From assembly GCA_019634975.1 (NCBI GenBank), contig JAHCAI010000013.1:56561-120560 (forward strand): a DNA stretch of 64,000 nucleotides. The letters run 5' to 3'. Below, piece after piece: positions 55,708-63,921 of this stretch. Under the pieces are notes generated by a model, which was given only the letters and a program-made list of their open reading frames with translations, searched no databases and was not told where the DNA came from. The position numbers and the translations under genes were made by a program. The stretch comes from Burkholderiales bacterium (GTDB lineage: Bacteria; Pseudomonadota; Gammaproteobacteria; Burkholderiales; SG8-41). Numbering within the stretch: the first letter of the stretch is position 1; every line of letters starts with the position of its first letter.

Positions 55708-56475
55708 ATGCTCGTCGACTCCCACTGTCACCTCGACTTTCCGGAACTGGCGGGGCGGCTGCCCGAAGTGCTCGATACCATGCGTGCAAACGGCGTCACC
55801 GCGGCCCTTTGCGTCAGCGTCACGCTGGAGGATTTTCCGAAGGTGCTGGCATTGGCCGAGGCGCACCCGCATCTCTATGCGTCGGTCGGCGTCCACCCCG
55901 ATTATCCCGACCTGCGCGAACCGGCCGTTGCGGAGCTGGTCGAACTGGCGCAACACCCCAAGGTCGTCGCCATCGGCGAGACCGGCCTCGACTACTACCG
56001 GCTGGACGGGAACCTCGAGTGGCAGCGCGAACGCTTCCGGGTGCACATCCGTGCAGCGCGCGAATGCGGCAAGCCGCTGATCATCCATACCCGCTCGGCA
56101 TCCGCGGATACGCTGAGGCTGATGCGGGAAGAGGGCGCGGCGGCGGCGGGCGGGGTGATGCATTGTTTCACCGAAAGCTGGGAAGTGGCCCAGGGCGCCC
56201 TCGAACTCGGCTTCCACATCTCTTTTTCGGGAATAGTGACGTTCAAGAATGCCCGGGACCTGAAAGAGGTGGCGAGAAGGGTGCCACTGGACCGCCTGTT
56301 GATCGAGACCGATTCACCCTATCTGGCCCCGGTGCCCCACCGCGGCCAGACCAACCAGCCGGGGTGGGTCAGGCATGTGGCCGAGGAAGTGTCGCGCCTG
56401 CAGGGTTGCAGTTTCGATGAACTGGCGCGCAGCACCACCGCAAATTTCTATAAGTTATTCAATATAAACAAATAG
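55708..56475 (+). CDS. tatD: TatD-family metal-dependent DNase
   Basis: A 255-residue TIM-barrel hydrolase. Metal ligands: LVDSHCHLDF (HxH, about 5-7), ETGLDYYRLDG (Glu about 92), IIHTRSA, GVMHCFTES and LLIETDSPYLAPVPHRG (Asp about 203). Family members act as 3'-5' deoxyribonucleases or deacylases; YcfH is the closest positional equivalent in E. coli (holB-ycfH). Its stop codon lies in an AT-rich patch that overlaps the start of the ankyrin gene. Confidence 0.93.
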   Translation: MLVDSHCHLDFPELAGRLPEVLDTMRANGVTAALCVSVTLEDFPKVLALAEAHPHLYASVGVHPDYPDLREPAVAELVELAQHPKVVAIGETGLDYYRLDGNLEWQRERFRVHIRAARECGKPLIIHTRSASADTLRLMREEGAAAAGGVMHCFTESWEVAQGALELGFHISFSGIVTFKNARDLKEVARRVPLDRLLIETDSPYLAPVPHRGQTNQPGWVRHVAEEVSRLQGCSFDELARSTTANFYKLFNINK

Positions 56476-56484
56476 TTATATGAT
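56459..56484 (+). repeat. AT-rich recurrent motif, copy at the tatD/ankyrin junction
   Basis: Begins TCAATATAAACAAATAGTTA; 23 of 26 positions match the copy at 30341. It covers the end of tatD and the ATG of the ankyrin gene. Confidence 0.55.
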
Positions 56485-57136
56485 AAATCGACAGTGGATT
56501 CTGATCCCGCTGCTGGCCAGCCTGCTAGTAGCCGGCAACGTCCGTGCCGGCGCCTATGAGGACATGCTTCAAGCCATCCATCTGGGTGACGAGCAATCCG
56601 TCACCGAACTGCTGCGGCGGGGCATGGACGTGGATACGGTCAGCCCGAAAGGCGAAACCCTGCTGATGCTGGCCGTGCGCGAAGGCAAGCCGAATGTGGT
56701 CAAAACCATCCTCGCTGCGCGCCCGCGACTGCATGCCCGCAATCCGCTGGGCGAATCGGCCCTGATGCTGGCTGCCATCCTGGGGCACACCGAGATCGCG
56801 AAACTGCTGATTGACGCCGGTGCGCCGGTAAACCAGCCGGGATGGACGCCGCTGATCTATGCCGCCGCCGGCAACCGGGTGGATATTGGGCGGATGCTTG
56901 TCGCCAAAGGCGCCGATGTCAATGCGGCCGCCGAGAACGGCACCACGGCGCTGATGATGGCCTCGCGGGAGGGTCATCTGCAGATGCTGCTGATGTTGCT
57001 TGAGCATGGCGCCGATGCCAAGTATGTGTCGCCATCCGGACATTCGGCGCTGGGCAATGCCGAAGACCGCGGTCACCGGGACATCGCCGCCGTGCTGCGC
57101 AGGGCCGGTGCAGTCAGCGGGACGCCGGCCCCCTGA
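56480..57136 (+). CDS. exported ankyrin-repeat protein
   Basis: A 218-residue protein with an N-terminal signal peptide (WILIPLLASLLVAGNVRAG, cleavage near residue 23) followed by about five ankyrin repeats (from DMLQAIHLGDEQSVTELLRR to SALGNAEDRGHRDIAAVLRR); repeat signatures such as TPLIYAAAGNRVDIGRML are clear. It is probably a periplasmic protein-protein interaction scaffold; the partner is unknown. It starts 4 bp after tatD, so it is the last gene of the pabC-tatD operon. A weak hairpin AAGCC/GGCTT at 57150-57164 may end the transcript. Confidence 0.85.
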   Translation: MINRQWILIPLLASLLVAGNVRAGAYEDMLQAIHLGDEQSVTELLRRGMDVDTVSPKGETLLMLAVREGKPNVVKTILAARPRLHARNPLGESALMLAAILGHTEIAKLLIDAGAPVNQPGWTPLIYAAAGNRVDIGRMLVAKGADVNAAAENGTTALMMASREGHLQMLLMLLEHGADAKYVSPSGHSALGNAEDRGHRDIAAVLRRAGAVSGTPAP

Positions 57137-57231
57137 AGCCTTGTGAATCAAGCCTTTGCGGCTTTAATCTACGTATAATGTGTATTATGTAAAATACGCA
57201 AACATAGACAATCGGCTTCGTAAAACGTCAA

Positions 57232-57597
57232 TCAGTTGCGGAAGTTGTTGCGGCCATACTCCCCTATAACCTCGACCATGCGGTCGAGTTCCATGTCCAC
57301 CCGGGACTTGGCATCAGGATCGTAGGGATAGCACAACAGGGAAATATCGTCGAACAGGCCATGCACACGGGGCTGGCTGGCGTAGACCAGCTTGCGCTGG
57401 GCATTCTGAACCGAGGGGATCTGCATGAACTCGCGACCATCCTCCCAGTAGATCGAAAGGGTGATGATCTGCGTGTTCAGGCGCAGCAGGCGGACGATGA
57501 ACTCGAAGCGCACCGTATGCATGCCCTTCGACCGCAGTTCGATCAGCTTCTGCGGCGGTAGCGGGACCCCCTGTTTCAATGCCGTGATGGATTCCAT
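57232..57597 (-). CDS. conserved hypothetical protein (121 residues)
   Basis: I do not recognise a characterised family. The 121-residue chain has no signal peptide or membrane segment. It contains HTVRFEFIVRLLRLNTQIIT, then SIYWEDGREFMQIPSVQ, LFDDISLLCYPYDPDAKSRV and VEVIGEYGRNNFRN, with many charged and aromatic residues, suggesting a small alpha/beta cytoplasmic protein. A TTG 15 nt upstream is an alternative start. It stands alone, convergent with the ankyrin gene. An 8-bp inverted repeat lies about 75 bp before its start. Confidence 0.65.
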   Translation of the reverse strand: MESITALKQGVPLPPQKLIELRSKGMHTVRFEFIVRLLRLNTQIITLSIYWEDGREFMQIPSVQNAQRKLVYASQPRVHGLFDDISLLCYPYDPDAKSRVDMELDRMVEVIGEYGRNNFRN

Positions 57598-57671
57598 GTC
57601 ACTCACGATCAACCCCTGACCGTCCCTGTTTTTAGGTATGGGCTGAGTATGCGTGACGCTGCAGGGGCAGG

Positions 57672-57696
57672 CAAATCTAACAAAATGATAGATTTG
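57672..57696. promoter_or_regulatory. operator-like inverted repeat upstream of the hypothetical gene
   Basis: CAAATCTA and its exact complement TAGATTTG are separated by 9 nt. AT-rich arms in a GC-rich region and a position about 75 bp before a start codon suggest a regulator-binding site; this is inferred. Confidence 0.45.
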
Positions 57697-57733
57697 GCGA
57701 GCCGCCCCGCTTTCTCACGTCCACATGCTGCGA

Positions 57734-57766
57734 TCCCGGGCATGGATACAACAGCCGCGCCCGGGA
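57734..57766 (-). other. hairpin downstream of the thiolase gene
   Basis: TCCCGGGC and GCCCGGGA form a perfect 8-bp stem with a 17-nt loop, 14 bp after the thiolase stop on its strand. No T-run follows, so it may be an mRNA 3'-end stabiliser rather than an intrinsic terminator. Confidence 0.45.
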
Positions 57767-57779
57767 CTGTTTCAGGCGC

Positions 57780-58982
57780 TCAGACGCGCTCCAGAACGGC
57801 CGCCATGCCCTGGCCGCCACCGATGCACAGCGACACCAGCGCATATTTGCCGCCAATGCGCTCGAGCTGGCGGGCTGCAGTCAGCGCAATGCGCGCGCCG
57901 GAGGCGCCCAGCGGGTGACCGACCGCAATCGCGCCGCCGTTGGGATTGACCCGCTTGTCATCGAAGGCGACGCCGAGGCCCTTCAGGCAGGCCAGTACCT
58001 GGGCCGCGAAGGCTTCGTTGATCTCGATGATGTCCATGTCCTTGACCGTCAGGCCGACGCGTGCCAGAGCTTTCTTCGATGCCTCGACCGGCCCGATGCC
58101 CATGATGTCCGGGCGCACCCCCATGGCTGCCGTGGAGATGATGCGCGCCATCGGCTTCACACCCGCCTTTTCACCGGCGGCCAGCGAGCCCAGGACCAGC
58201 GCCACCGCGCCGTCATTGACGCCGGATGCATTGCCGGCAGTGGTGACGCCGCCTTCGTACAGCACTTTCATCTTGGCCAGCGTCGCCATGTCGGTGCCCG
58301 GGCGCGGATGCTCGTCCTCGGTCACCGGCGGCACCGGGCCCTTGCGCGTCGGCGGCAGCTCCACCGGCGCGATCTCGCCGGCGAAGAAGCCCTCGCCCTT
58401 GGCCAGCGCGAATTTCTGCTGTGAGGCCATCGCGAAGGTGTCAGCCTGCTCGCGGGTGATGCCGTATTCCCGGGCGAGGTTGTCCGCCGTCTGGGGCATC
58501 TGCGGATCGCCGAACTGCTTGGTCAGCTTGGGATTGGAGAAACGGGGACCGATGGTGCTGTCGTAGAACTTGATGCCGCGGTCGAAAGCGGACTCCGCGC
58601 GGCTCATGACGATCGGCGAGCGGCTCATGCTCTCGACGCCGCCGACGATGAACACATCGCCCTCGCCCGCGCTGATCGAATGCGCGGCATGCGCCAGTGC
58701 GCCCAGCCCGCTCGCGCAGTTGCGCTGCAGGACAGTGCCCGGGATCTCGATCGGGAAGCCCGCAGACAGGCCGGCATGGCGCGCGACGCAGCGGCTGTCT
58801 TCGCCGCCCTGGTTGGCGCAGCCGACGACGATGTCCTCCACCTGCTCGATCTTGAACTTCGATTTCGCCATCACGTTTTTCATGACGTCGGCCAGCAGGT
58901 CGTCGGGGCGGACCTTGGCCAGCACGCCGGCATGGCGGCCGAACGGGGTGCGCAGTCCTTCGTACAGATAGGCATTGAGCAT
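57780..58982 (-). CDS. acetyl-CoA acyltransferase (thiolase)
   Basis: A 400-residue thiolase. The acyl-accepting Cys is in QRNCASGLGALAHA (about residue 90), with GHPLGASGARIAL (His about 356) and the second Cys in LCIGGGQGMA (about 386). It cleaves 3-oxoacyl-CoA with CoA, or works in reverse. Similarity to PaaJ/PcaF-like and FadA-like thiolases does not settle chain specificity. It is the last visible gene of a minus-strand cluster, 30 bp after the 3-hydroxyacyl-CoA dehydrogenase. Confidence 0.92.
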   Translation of the reverse strand: MLNAYLYEGLRTPFGRHAGVLAKVRPDDLLADVMKNVMAKSKFKIEQVEDIVVGCANQGGEDSRCVARHAGLSAGFPIEIPGTVLQRNCASGLGALAHAAHSISAGEGDVFIVGGVESMSRSPIVMSRAESAFDRGIKFYDSTIGPRFSNPKLTKQFGDPQMPQTADNLAREYGITREQADTFAMASQQKFALAKGEGFFAGEIAPVELPPTRKGPVPPVTEDEHPRPGTDMATLAKMKVLYEGGVTTAGNASGVNDGAVALVLGSLAAGEKAGVKPMARIISTAAMGVRPDIMGIGPVEASKKALARVGLTVKDMDIIEINEAFAAQVLACLKGLGVAFDDKRVNPNGGAIAVGHPLGASGARIALTAARQLERIGGKYALVSLCIGGGQGMAAVLERV

Positions 58983-59012
58983 GGCTTTTTCCTTTGGGTT
59001 GTTCGGGGTTGA

Positions 59013-60542
59013 TCAGGGTTCCGGAGTGAGCAGGGACACGCCCAGCTGCGCGCGGCGGCGCATCCAGATGTTCGGACGGTAGCGCGGGTCGGCGTAAATC
59101 GTGTTCATGTTGGCGAGCACGCGATGGATGCGCTCGACGCCGACGACATCGCCGAACTTCAGCGGGCCGTGCGGGTAGTTGAGGCCCAGCGTGACGGCCT
59201 TGTCGATGTCCGCCGGCTGCGCGGTGCGGCTCTGCGCGATCGAGCAGCCGATGTTGACGATCATCGCGACGACGCGCTGGGCAATGAAACCCGGGCTGTC
59301 GCGGCAGACGGTGACCGGCACGCCGTCGGAGGCGAGCAGGCCGTGTGCCGCCTCCTTCACCCTGGCATCGGTCAGCGGGGTGCCCATGATCGTGCGGCGC
59401 TTGACCATCGGAAACAGCGTGTCCACGGCAACCGTGCGCTTCGGATCCAGGCCCTCTTCCACCGCGCAGGTGGTCGCGTCCTTGCCAATCGGAGTCACCA
59501 GGATCAGCGCATCGGCTGAGGGTTTGGCTCCGCTTTCGATGTTCGCGCCGAGCTTCGTCAGCAACCCGGTCAGGATCTCATGCCCTGCCGGCTCGGCCTT
59601 GCTGATCCAGACGCTCTTCGGCTTCGTCGTCGGCGCCGGTGGTTCCGGCGCGACGATCGGCTTCATTTCGGCGTCGTAGTCGTAAAAGCCCTTCTTGCTC
59701 TTGCGCCCCAGCACGCCAGCCTCGTAGCGCGACTGCATGATCAGGCTCGGGCGGTAGCGCTGTTCCTGGAAAAACTGGTTGTAGATCAGCACCGAGGCGG
59801 GCTGGGTGACATCAAGTCCGGTCAGTTCCATCAGCTCGAAGGGGCCCATGCGGAAGCCGCCGACATCGCGCATCACGCGGTCGACATCGACGAACGACGC
59901 GACGCCCTCATAGACCAGGTGCGAGGCCTCCAGCGTGAAGCCGCGGCCGACCTGGTTGACCAGGAAGCCGGGCGCGTCGGTCAGGCGCACCGGTTCGCGC
60001 GTCATGCGCCTGCCGATCACCATCAGCGCTTCCGACACCCAGTTCTCGGTCTGCAGTCCGTCGATGACCTCGACCAGCTTCATCAGCGGCACCGGGTTGA
60101 AAAAATGGAAGCCGGCGAAGCGCTGCGGCGTTTTCAGCTTGGCGGCGATGGTCGTCACCGACATCGACGAGGTATTGGTCGCCAGGATGCATTCGGGGCC
60201 GACGATGCCCTCAAGTTCCGCGAACAGCGCGCGCTTGGCGTCGAGGTTCTCGATGATGGCCTCGACGACCATGTGGCAGTCCCTGAACTCGGGCAGGGAT
60301 TGCGCGACCTTGATGCGCGCGGTGGCGGCATCGGCATCGGCCGGCGTCATGCTGCCCTTCTCTGCCGCGCGCGCCAGCATCTTGGCGACAAAATCGCGCG
60401 CCTCCTCGGCCGCGCCCGGCCGGGTGTCCATCATCAAGACCTGCATGCCGCCGGCAGCGGCTACCTGCACGATGCCGCGTCCCATCGCGCCGGTGCCGAT
60501 CACGCCGATGCGTAGGTCGGCTCGGTTGGCGTCAAAACCCAT
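59013..60542 (-). CDS. 3-hydroxyacyl-CoA dehydrogenase (PaaH/PaaC-like)
   Basis: A 509-residue NAD-dependent dehydrogenase. The Rossmann motif GVIGTGAMGRGIVQVAAAGG (about 13-32) is followed by NTSSMSVT, the catalytic His/Glu region FAGFHFFNPVPLMKLVEVI (about 141-159), and two C-terminal helical domains; the second (LGLNYPHGPLKFGD, about 463-476) is the duplicated domain seen in the long, PaaH-type subfamily. A Pro-rich linker (about 302-315) separates the halves. The enoyl-CoA hydratase gene precedes it after a 44-bp AT-rich gap carrying the recurrent motif. Confidence 0.93.
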   Translation of the reverse strand: MGFDANRADLRIGVIGTGAMGRGIVQVAAAGGMQVLMMDTRPGAAEEARDFVAKMLARAAEKGSMTPADADAATARIKVAQSLPEFRDCHMVVEAIIENLDAKRALFAELEGIVGPECILATNTSSMSVTTIAAKLKTPQRFAGFHFFNPVPLMKLVEVIDGLQTENWVSEALMVIGRRMTREPVRLTDAPGFLVNQVGRGFTLEASHLVYEGVASFVDVDRVMRDVGGFRMGPFELMELTGLDVTQPASVLIYNQFFQEQRYRPSLIMQSRYEAGVLGRKSKKGFYDYDAEMKPIVAPEPPAPTTKPKSVWISKAEPAGHEILTGLLTKLGANIESGAKPSADALILVTPIGKDATTCAVEEGLDPKRTVAVDTLFPMVKRRTIMGTPLTDARVKEAAHGLLASDGVPVTVCRDSPGFIAQRVVAMIVNIGCSIAQSRTAQPADIDKAVTLGLNYPHGPLKFGDVVGVERIHRVLANMNTIYADPRYRPNIWMRRRAQLGVSLLTPEP

Positions 60543-60562
60543 GGTATGCCTTTATAAAATAG

Positions 60563-60588
60563 TCAATAAAAACAATTACTTATGTATT
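60563..60588 (-). repeat. AT-rich recurrent motif, copy upstream of the hydroxyacyl-CoA dehydrogenase
   Basis: Core TCAATAAAAACAATTA (60563-60578), identical over 16 bases to the 30341 copy, then CTTAT. Read toward the gene it gives TGTTTTTATTGA, ending 21 bp before the start codon. Confidence 0.6.
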
Positions 60589-61390
60589 ATTTACCCTTGA
60601 ACACCGGCTTGCGCTTCTCGGCGAAGGCGGCCTGCCCTTCCTTGTAGTCCTCACTCTTGTAGCAGGCATCGACCAGCTTTTGCAGGCGGTCGAGGTCGCG
60701 CTTGGCCGGATCCTTGCCGTACTCGATCAGCGAGGCTTTAACCGAAGCCAGCGTCAGCGGCGCGTTGGCGGCGATGGTTGCGGCGTAGTCGAGGGTGTAT
60801 TTCTCCAGCTCGGCGGCCGGCACCACACGGTTGACCAGGTTCATCTGCAGCGCTTCCTGCGCATTGAACTGGCGCGCGGTGAAGAAGATTTCCGCGGTGA
60901 ACTGCGGGCCGACCACGTCGGTCAGCCGCTTGACGCCGACGAACCGGTAACCCAAGCCCAGCTTGCCGGCAGGCACGCCGAACTTGGCGTCATCGGCGGC
61001 AATGCGGATGTCGCAGTTGACCGCAATCGCGGTGCCGCCGCCGATGCAATAGCCGCGCACCATGGCGATGGTCGGCTTCGCGCATTCCTGCAGGGTCTTG
61101 CCAGCGAGGTCGGCCGCCGCGTTGTAGGCGGCCACCGCGTCCTCGCTGCTGCGCTTCTCCTTGAACTGGGAGATGTCGGCGCCGGCGACGAAGGCCTTCT
61201 CGCCCGCGCCCTTGAGGATGATCACGCGCACCTCGGGGTCGGCAACGAAATCGTTGAGGATGACCGGCAGCGCCTGCCACATCTCGAAGGACACCGCATT
61301 GTGGCGGGCCGGATTGTTGAAGGTGATCCAGCCGATGCCGTCCTTCTTCTCGGCGAGCAGGCGGTCCGTCATGGTCTGAGGTGCGTTCAT
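60587..61390 (-). CDS. enoyl-CoA hydratase/isomerase family protein
   Basis: A 267-residue crotonase-fold enzyme. Oxyanion-hole segments: AFVAGADISQFKE (about 66-78) and YCIGGGTAIAVNCDIRIA (about 115-132). The usual catalytic Glu in the second loop is not obvious (KLGLGYRFVGVKRL), so hydratase versus isomerase or another crotonase reaction is open. The start giving MNAPQTMTDRLLAEKKDGIG is preferred because GGGG lies 6 nt upstream; an ATG 6 nt earlier is possible. Longer upstream reading is a shadow of the MFS region. Confidence 0.88.
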   Translation of the reverse strand: MNAPQTMTDRLLAEKKDGIGWITFNNPARHNAVSFEMWQALPVILNDFVADPEVRVIILKGAGEKAFVAGADISQFKEKRSSEDAVAAYNAAADLAGKTLQECAKPTIAMVRGYCIGGGTAIAVNCDIRIAADDAKFGVPAGKLGLGYRFVGVKRLTDVVGPQFTAEIFFTARQFNAQEALQMNLVNRVVPAAELEKYTLDYAATIAANAPLTLASVKASLIEYGKDPAKRDLDRLQKLVDACYKSEDYKEGQAAFAEKRKPVFKGK

Positions 61391-61470
61391 GGTCATCCCC
61401 GTGAGTTCATACTGTGTTGATCGGAAAGACCGATATTTTAACCGATGCCGGCGTGACCCGGCCCGGCGAC

Positions 61471-62724
61471 TCAGCGCAGATTCGATGGGGCCGTGCCCTG
61501 CCAGACATGTTCGCGCCAGCGCAGGCCGATCCCGATGGTCAGCACCAGACCGATCAGGCAGTAGGCCGATCCCGTCATGCGGAATCCGAAATGTTCGATC
61601 AGCGGGCCCGAAGCCATCAGTCCGATCGGCAGCGTGTAGATGGCCAGCATGCGGATACCCATGACCCGGCTGCGGAAACGCTCCTCGGAACTGCGCAGCA
61701 GCATCGCCGCCATGGTCACCATGCTCAGGCTCTGCGCGAAACCTGACAGCAGCAGCAGTGCGACCCCGGCCGCCAGGCTGTCGACCTGCACGAACAGCAG
61801 CGTCAGCAGGTACCACCAGACGCAGGCGCCGATCATCATGCGTGCCGGCTGCACGGCATGGCCGAAGCGCGTCAACAGCAGCGAGCCTATCAGTGCGCCG
61901 CCGGCGAATCCCGCGACCAGGTAGCCGAGGCCGGTCTGGTCGGTGCCGTAGACCTCCCGCGCCACGTACGGCAGCAGGCCGTTGACCAGCGGGAAGGCGG
62001 TCAGGTTGACCAGCAGCGCCAGCCAGATCGCGGCCAGCAGCGGCGGCGTGTTCCAGACATAGGACAGGCCGTCACGCAGATCCCGCCACACCGAGACGCG
62101 CGGTGCGGCGGCTTGATCCGCCTGCGGCCGCGCCCTGGCCGCCACGCCGAAGGCCAGCAGCAGGCTGGTGAAATAAAAGGCGGCAACCACCACGTAGGCC
62201 GGGCCGATGCCGAGGGCGGCGACCAGCCCTGCCCCGGTCAGCGCGCCCATCACCCGCGCCGAATCCTGGGTGGTGCGCGAGATGCTCGCGGCGCCGACGA
62301 ACTGGCCCACGGGCAGCGTTTCGCCGATCAGCGCATGGCGCAGCACCAGGTCCGACGGCCGCACCAGCCCCATCAGCGCGGTGAGCACGAAGACATGCAG
62401 CGGCTGCAGCAGGCCGGTCAGCGCCAGCCCCATCAGCAGCGTGGCCAGCAGCGCATAGATTCCGCGCATCGCGCAATACACCCGCTTGTTGCCCATGCGG
62501 TGGCCGGCGACGCCGAACATCGGCGACAGCAGCGTGCCGACGTACTGCAGCGAGGCAAAGAGGGTCAGCAGCAGCACCGAACCGGTCTCGACCAGGATGT
62601 ACCAGCCGAGGATCAACGTCTCCATCTCGAACGCCCATGAGGCGGCGAGATCGGAGGGCCACTGGAAACGGAAACTGCGGACGCGAAACGGCGCCAGCGC
62701 CGGTTCGCGGGCGATCGTGCTCAA
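61471..62724 (-). CDS. MFS transporter within the beta-oxidation cluster
   Basis: A 417-residue transporter with about 12 membrane segments, resembling the EntS/DUF894-type branch of the MFS (segments such as ETLILGWYILVETGSVLLLT, and GLGYLVAGFAGGALIGSLLL). The central cytoplasmic loop is about 190-210 (ARARPQADQAAAPRVSVWRD). The start is a TTG overlapping the acyl-CoA dehydrogenase stop (TTGA), a coupling that places it firmly in the operon. Substrate unknown; import of an acid precursor or export of a product are both possible. A 1.97-kb open frame running further upstream is an out-of-frame reading of the dehydrogenase. Confidence 0.85.
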   Translation of the reverse strand: MSTIAREPALAPFRVRSFRFQWPSDLAASWAFEMETLILGWYILVETGSVLLLTLFASLQYVGTLLSPMFGVAGHRMGNKRVYCAMRGIYALLATLLMGLALTGLLQPLHVFVLTALMGLVRPSDLVLRHALIGETLPVGQFVGAASISRTTQDSARVMGALTGAGLVAALGIGPAYVVVAAFYFTSLLLAFGVAARARPQADQAAAPRVSVWRDLRDGLSYVWNTPPLLAAIWLALLVNLTAFPLVNGLLPYVAREVYGTDQTGLGYLVAGFAGGALIGSLLLTRFGHAVQPARMMIGACVWWYLLTLLFVQVDSLAAGVALLLLSGFAQSLSMVTMAAMLLRSSEERFRSRVMGIRMLAIYTLPIGLMASGPLIEHFGFRMTGSAYCLIGLVLTIGIGLRWREHVWQGTAPSNLR

Positions 62725-63908
62725 TCCGCGGGCATGCCGTTGCGCAGCAGGTCGCGGGCGATGAACCAGCGGTGCACTTCGCTCGGCCCTTCGAAAATGC
62801 GGAACACGCGGCAGGCGCGCGCGATGTATTCCAGCGGCAGGTCCTTGGACACCCCCATGCCGCCGAGCAGCTGGATCGCGCGGTCCGAGACGCGCGCGAT
62901 CATCTCGCTGCCCTGCAGCTTGACCATCGCCGCCTCGCGTCGCCAGTCGGCCCCGCCCTGGTCCATCTTCCAGGCCAGCCGCCAGGTGATCCAGCGCACC
63001 ATCTCCATTTCCTGCCAGCTGTCGGCCAGCCACCACTGCACCTGCTGGCGCTCCGCAAGCAGCGCGCCGAAGGTCTTGCGCTGGTTGGCCTGCTGCAGCA
63101 TGTAGTCCATGCAGCGCCGGGCATAGCCCAGCGAGCGGCAGGCGATTTCCATGCGGCGTACGCCGAGCCGGTTCTGCATCGGCGCAAAGCCTTTGCCGAC
63201 CTCGCCCAGCACCTGGTCGTCGGAAAGCTCGACGTTGTCGAAGAACACCGCGTACGGCGCGTGTTCGCCCATGGTGTTGAACACCGAAGGAATCGACAGG
63301 CCCTTGGTGCCCTTGTCGACGAGGAAGGCGGTGATGCCGCCGCGCGAGCCCTTTTCCGGGTCGGTAACCGCCATCACGATGATGAAATCGGCCTTGCGCG
63401 CGCCGCTGATCCAGATCTTCTGGCCGTTCAGTACCCATTTGCCGTTCTTGTACTCGGCGCGGGTTTTCATGCCCGCCGGATCGGAGCCTGCCCCCGGCTC
63501 GGAAATCGCGATCGCGCTCTTTTTTTCGCCATTGGCATAGGGCAGCAGGTACTTCTGCACCTGGTCGCCCTTGCAGGTTTCACGCAGCATCCACAGGTTG
63601 GGGCTGTCCGGCGGCAGCACGAAAGGCACGATGCTGGTCTTCAGCTCCTCGATGACGACAGCCTTGGCCAGCATGCCCATGTTCTGGCCGCCATATTCCT
63701 CGGGCACATCGATGCCGTAGAGGCCGATGTCCTTCGCCTTCTGCGACAGCGCCTTTTCGACCTCCGGATCGATCAGCGGCGCGTCGGTCATGCCGCGCTC
63801 GGCTTCGCGCTTGATGACGTCGCGCTCCAGCGGCAGCAGTTCCTCGCGCACGAAACGCGCAACGGTGTCGCGCAGCATGCGCAGTTCTTCGGGCAGCGTG
63901 AAATCCAT
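62721..63908 (-). CDS. acyl-CoA dehydrogenase
   Basis: A 395-residue FAD-dependent dehydrogenase of the fatty-acid type. Seen: FVREELLPLERDVIKREAER at the N-terminus, IAISEPGAGSDPAG (FAD/substrate loop, about 123-136), KWVLNGQKIWISGA, and QLLGGMGVSKDLPLEYIARA plus RIFEGPSEVHRWFIARDLL with the Glu at the catalytic-base position. Acyl chain preference is not readable. It is preceded by the end of an ATP-grasp acyl-CoA ligase gene, and GGAGAGGGA forms the ribosome-binding site. Confidence 0.93.
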   Translation of the reverse strand: MDFTLPEELRMLRDTVARFVREELLPLERDVIKREAERGMTDAPLIDPEVEKALSQKAKDIGLYGIDVPEEYGGQNMGMLAKAVVIEELKTSIVPFVLPPDSPNLWMLRETCKGDQVQKYLLPYANGEKKSAIAISEPGAGSDPAGMKTRAEYKNGKWVLNGQKIWISGARKADFIIVMAVTDPEKGSRGGITAFLVDKGTKGLSIPSVFNTMGEHAPYAVFFDNVELSDDQVLGEVGKGFAPMQNRLGVRRMEIACRSLGYARRCMDYMLQQANQRKTFGALLAERQQVQWWLADSWQEMEMVRWITWRLAWKMDQGGADWRREAAMVKLQGSEMIARVSDRAIQLLGGMGVSKDLPLEYIARACRVFRIFEGPSEVHRWFIARDLLRNGMPAD

Positions 63909-63921
63909 GTTTCCCTCTCCT

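Noticed and set aside
57174..57179. Consensus TATAAT between the ankyrin and hypothetical genes
   Set aside because: No -35 at a usable distance, and it would drive only antisense transcription into a convergent gene; AT-rich chance occurrence is likelier.
62725..63438. Long N-terminal extension of the MFS transporter frame
   Set aside because: It is an out-of-frame reading of the acyl-CoA dehydrogenase gene and has no membrane character; the TTG overlapping the dehydrogenase stop gives the normal length.
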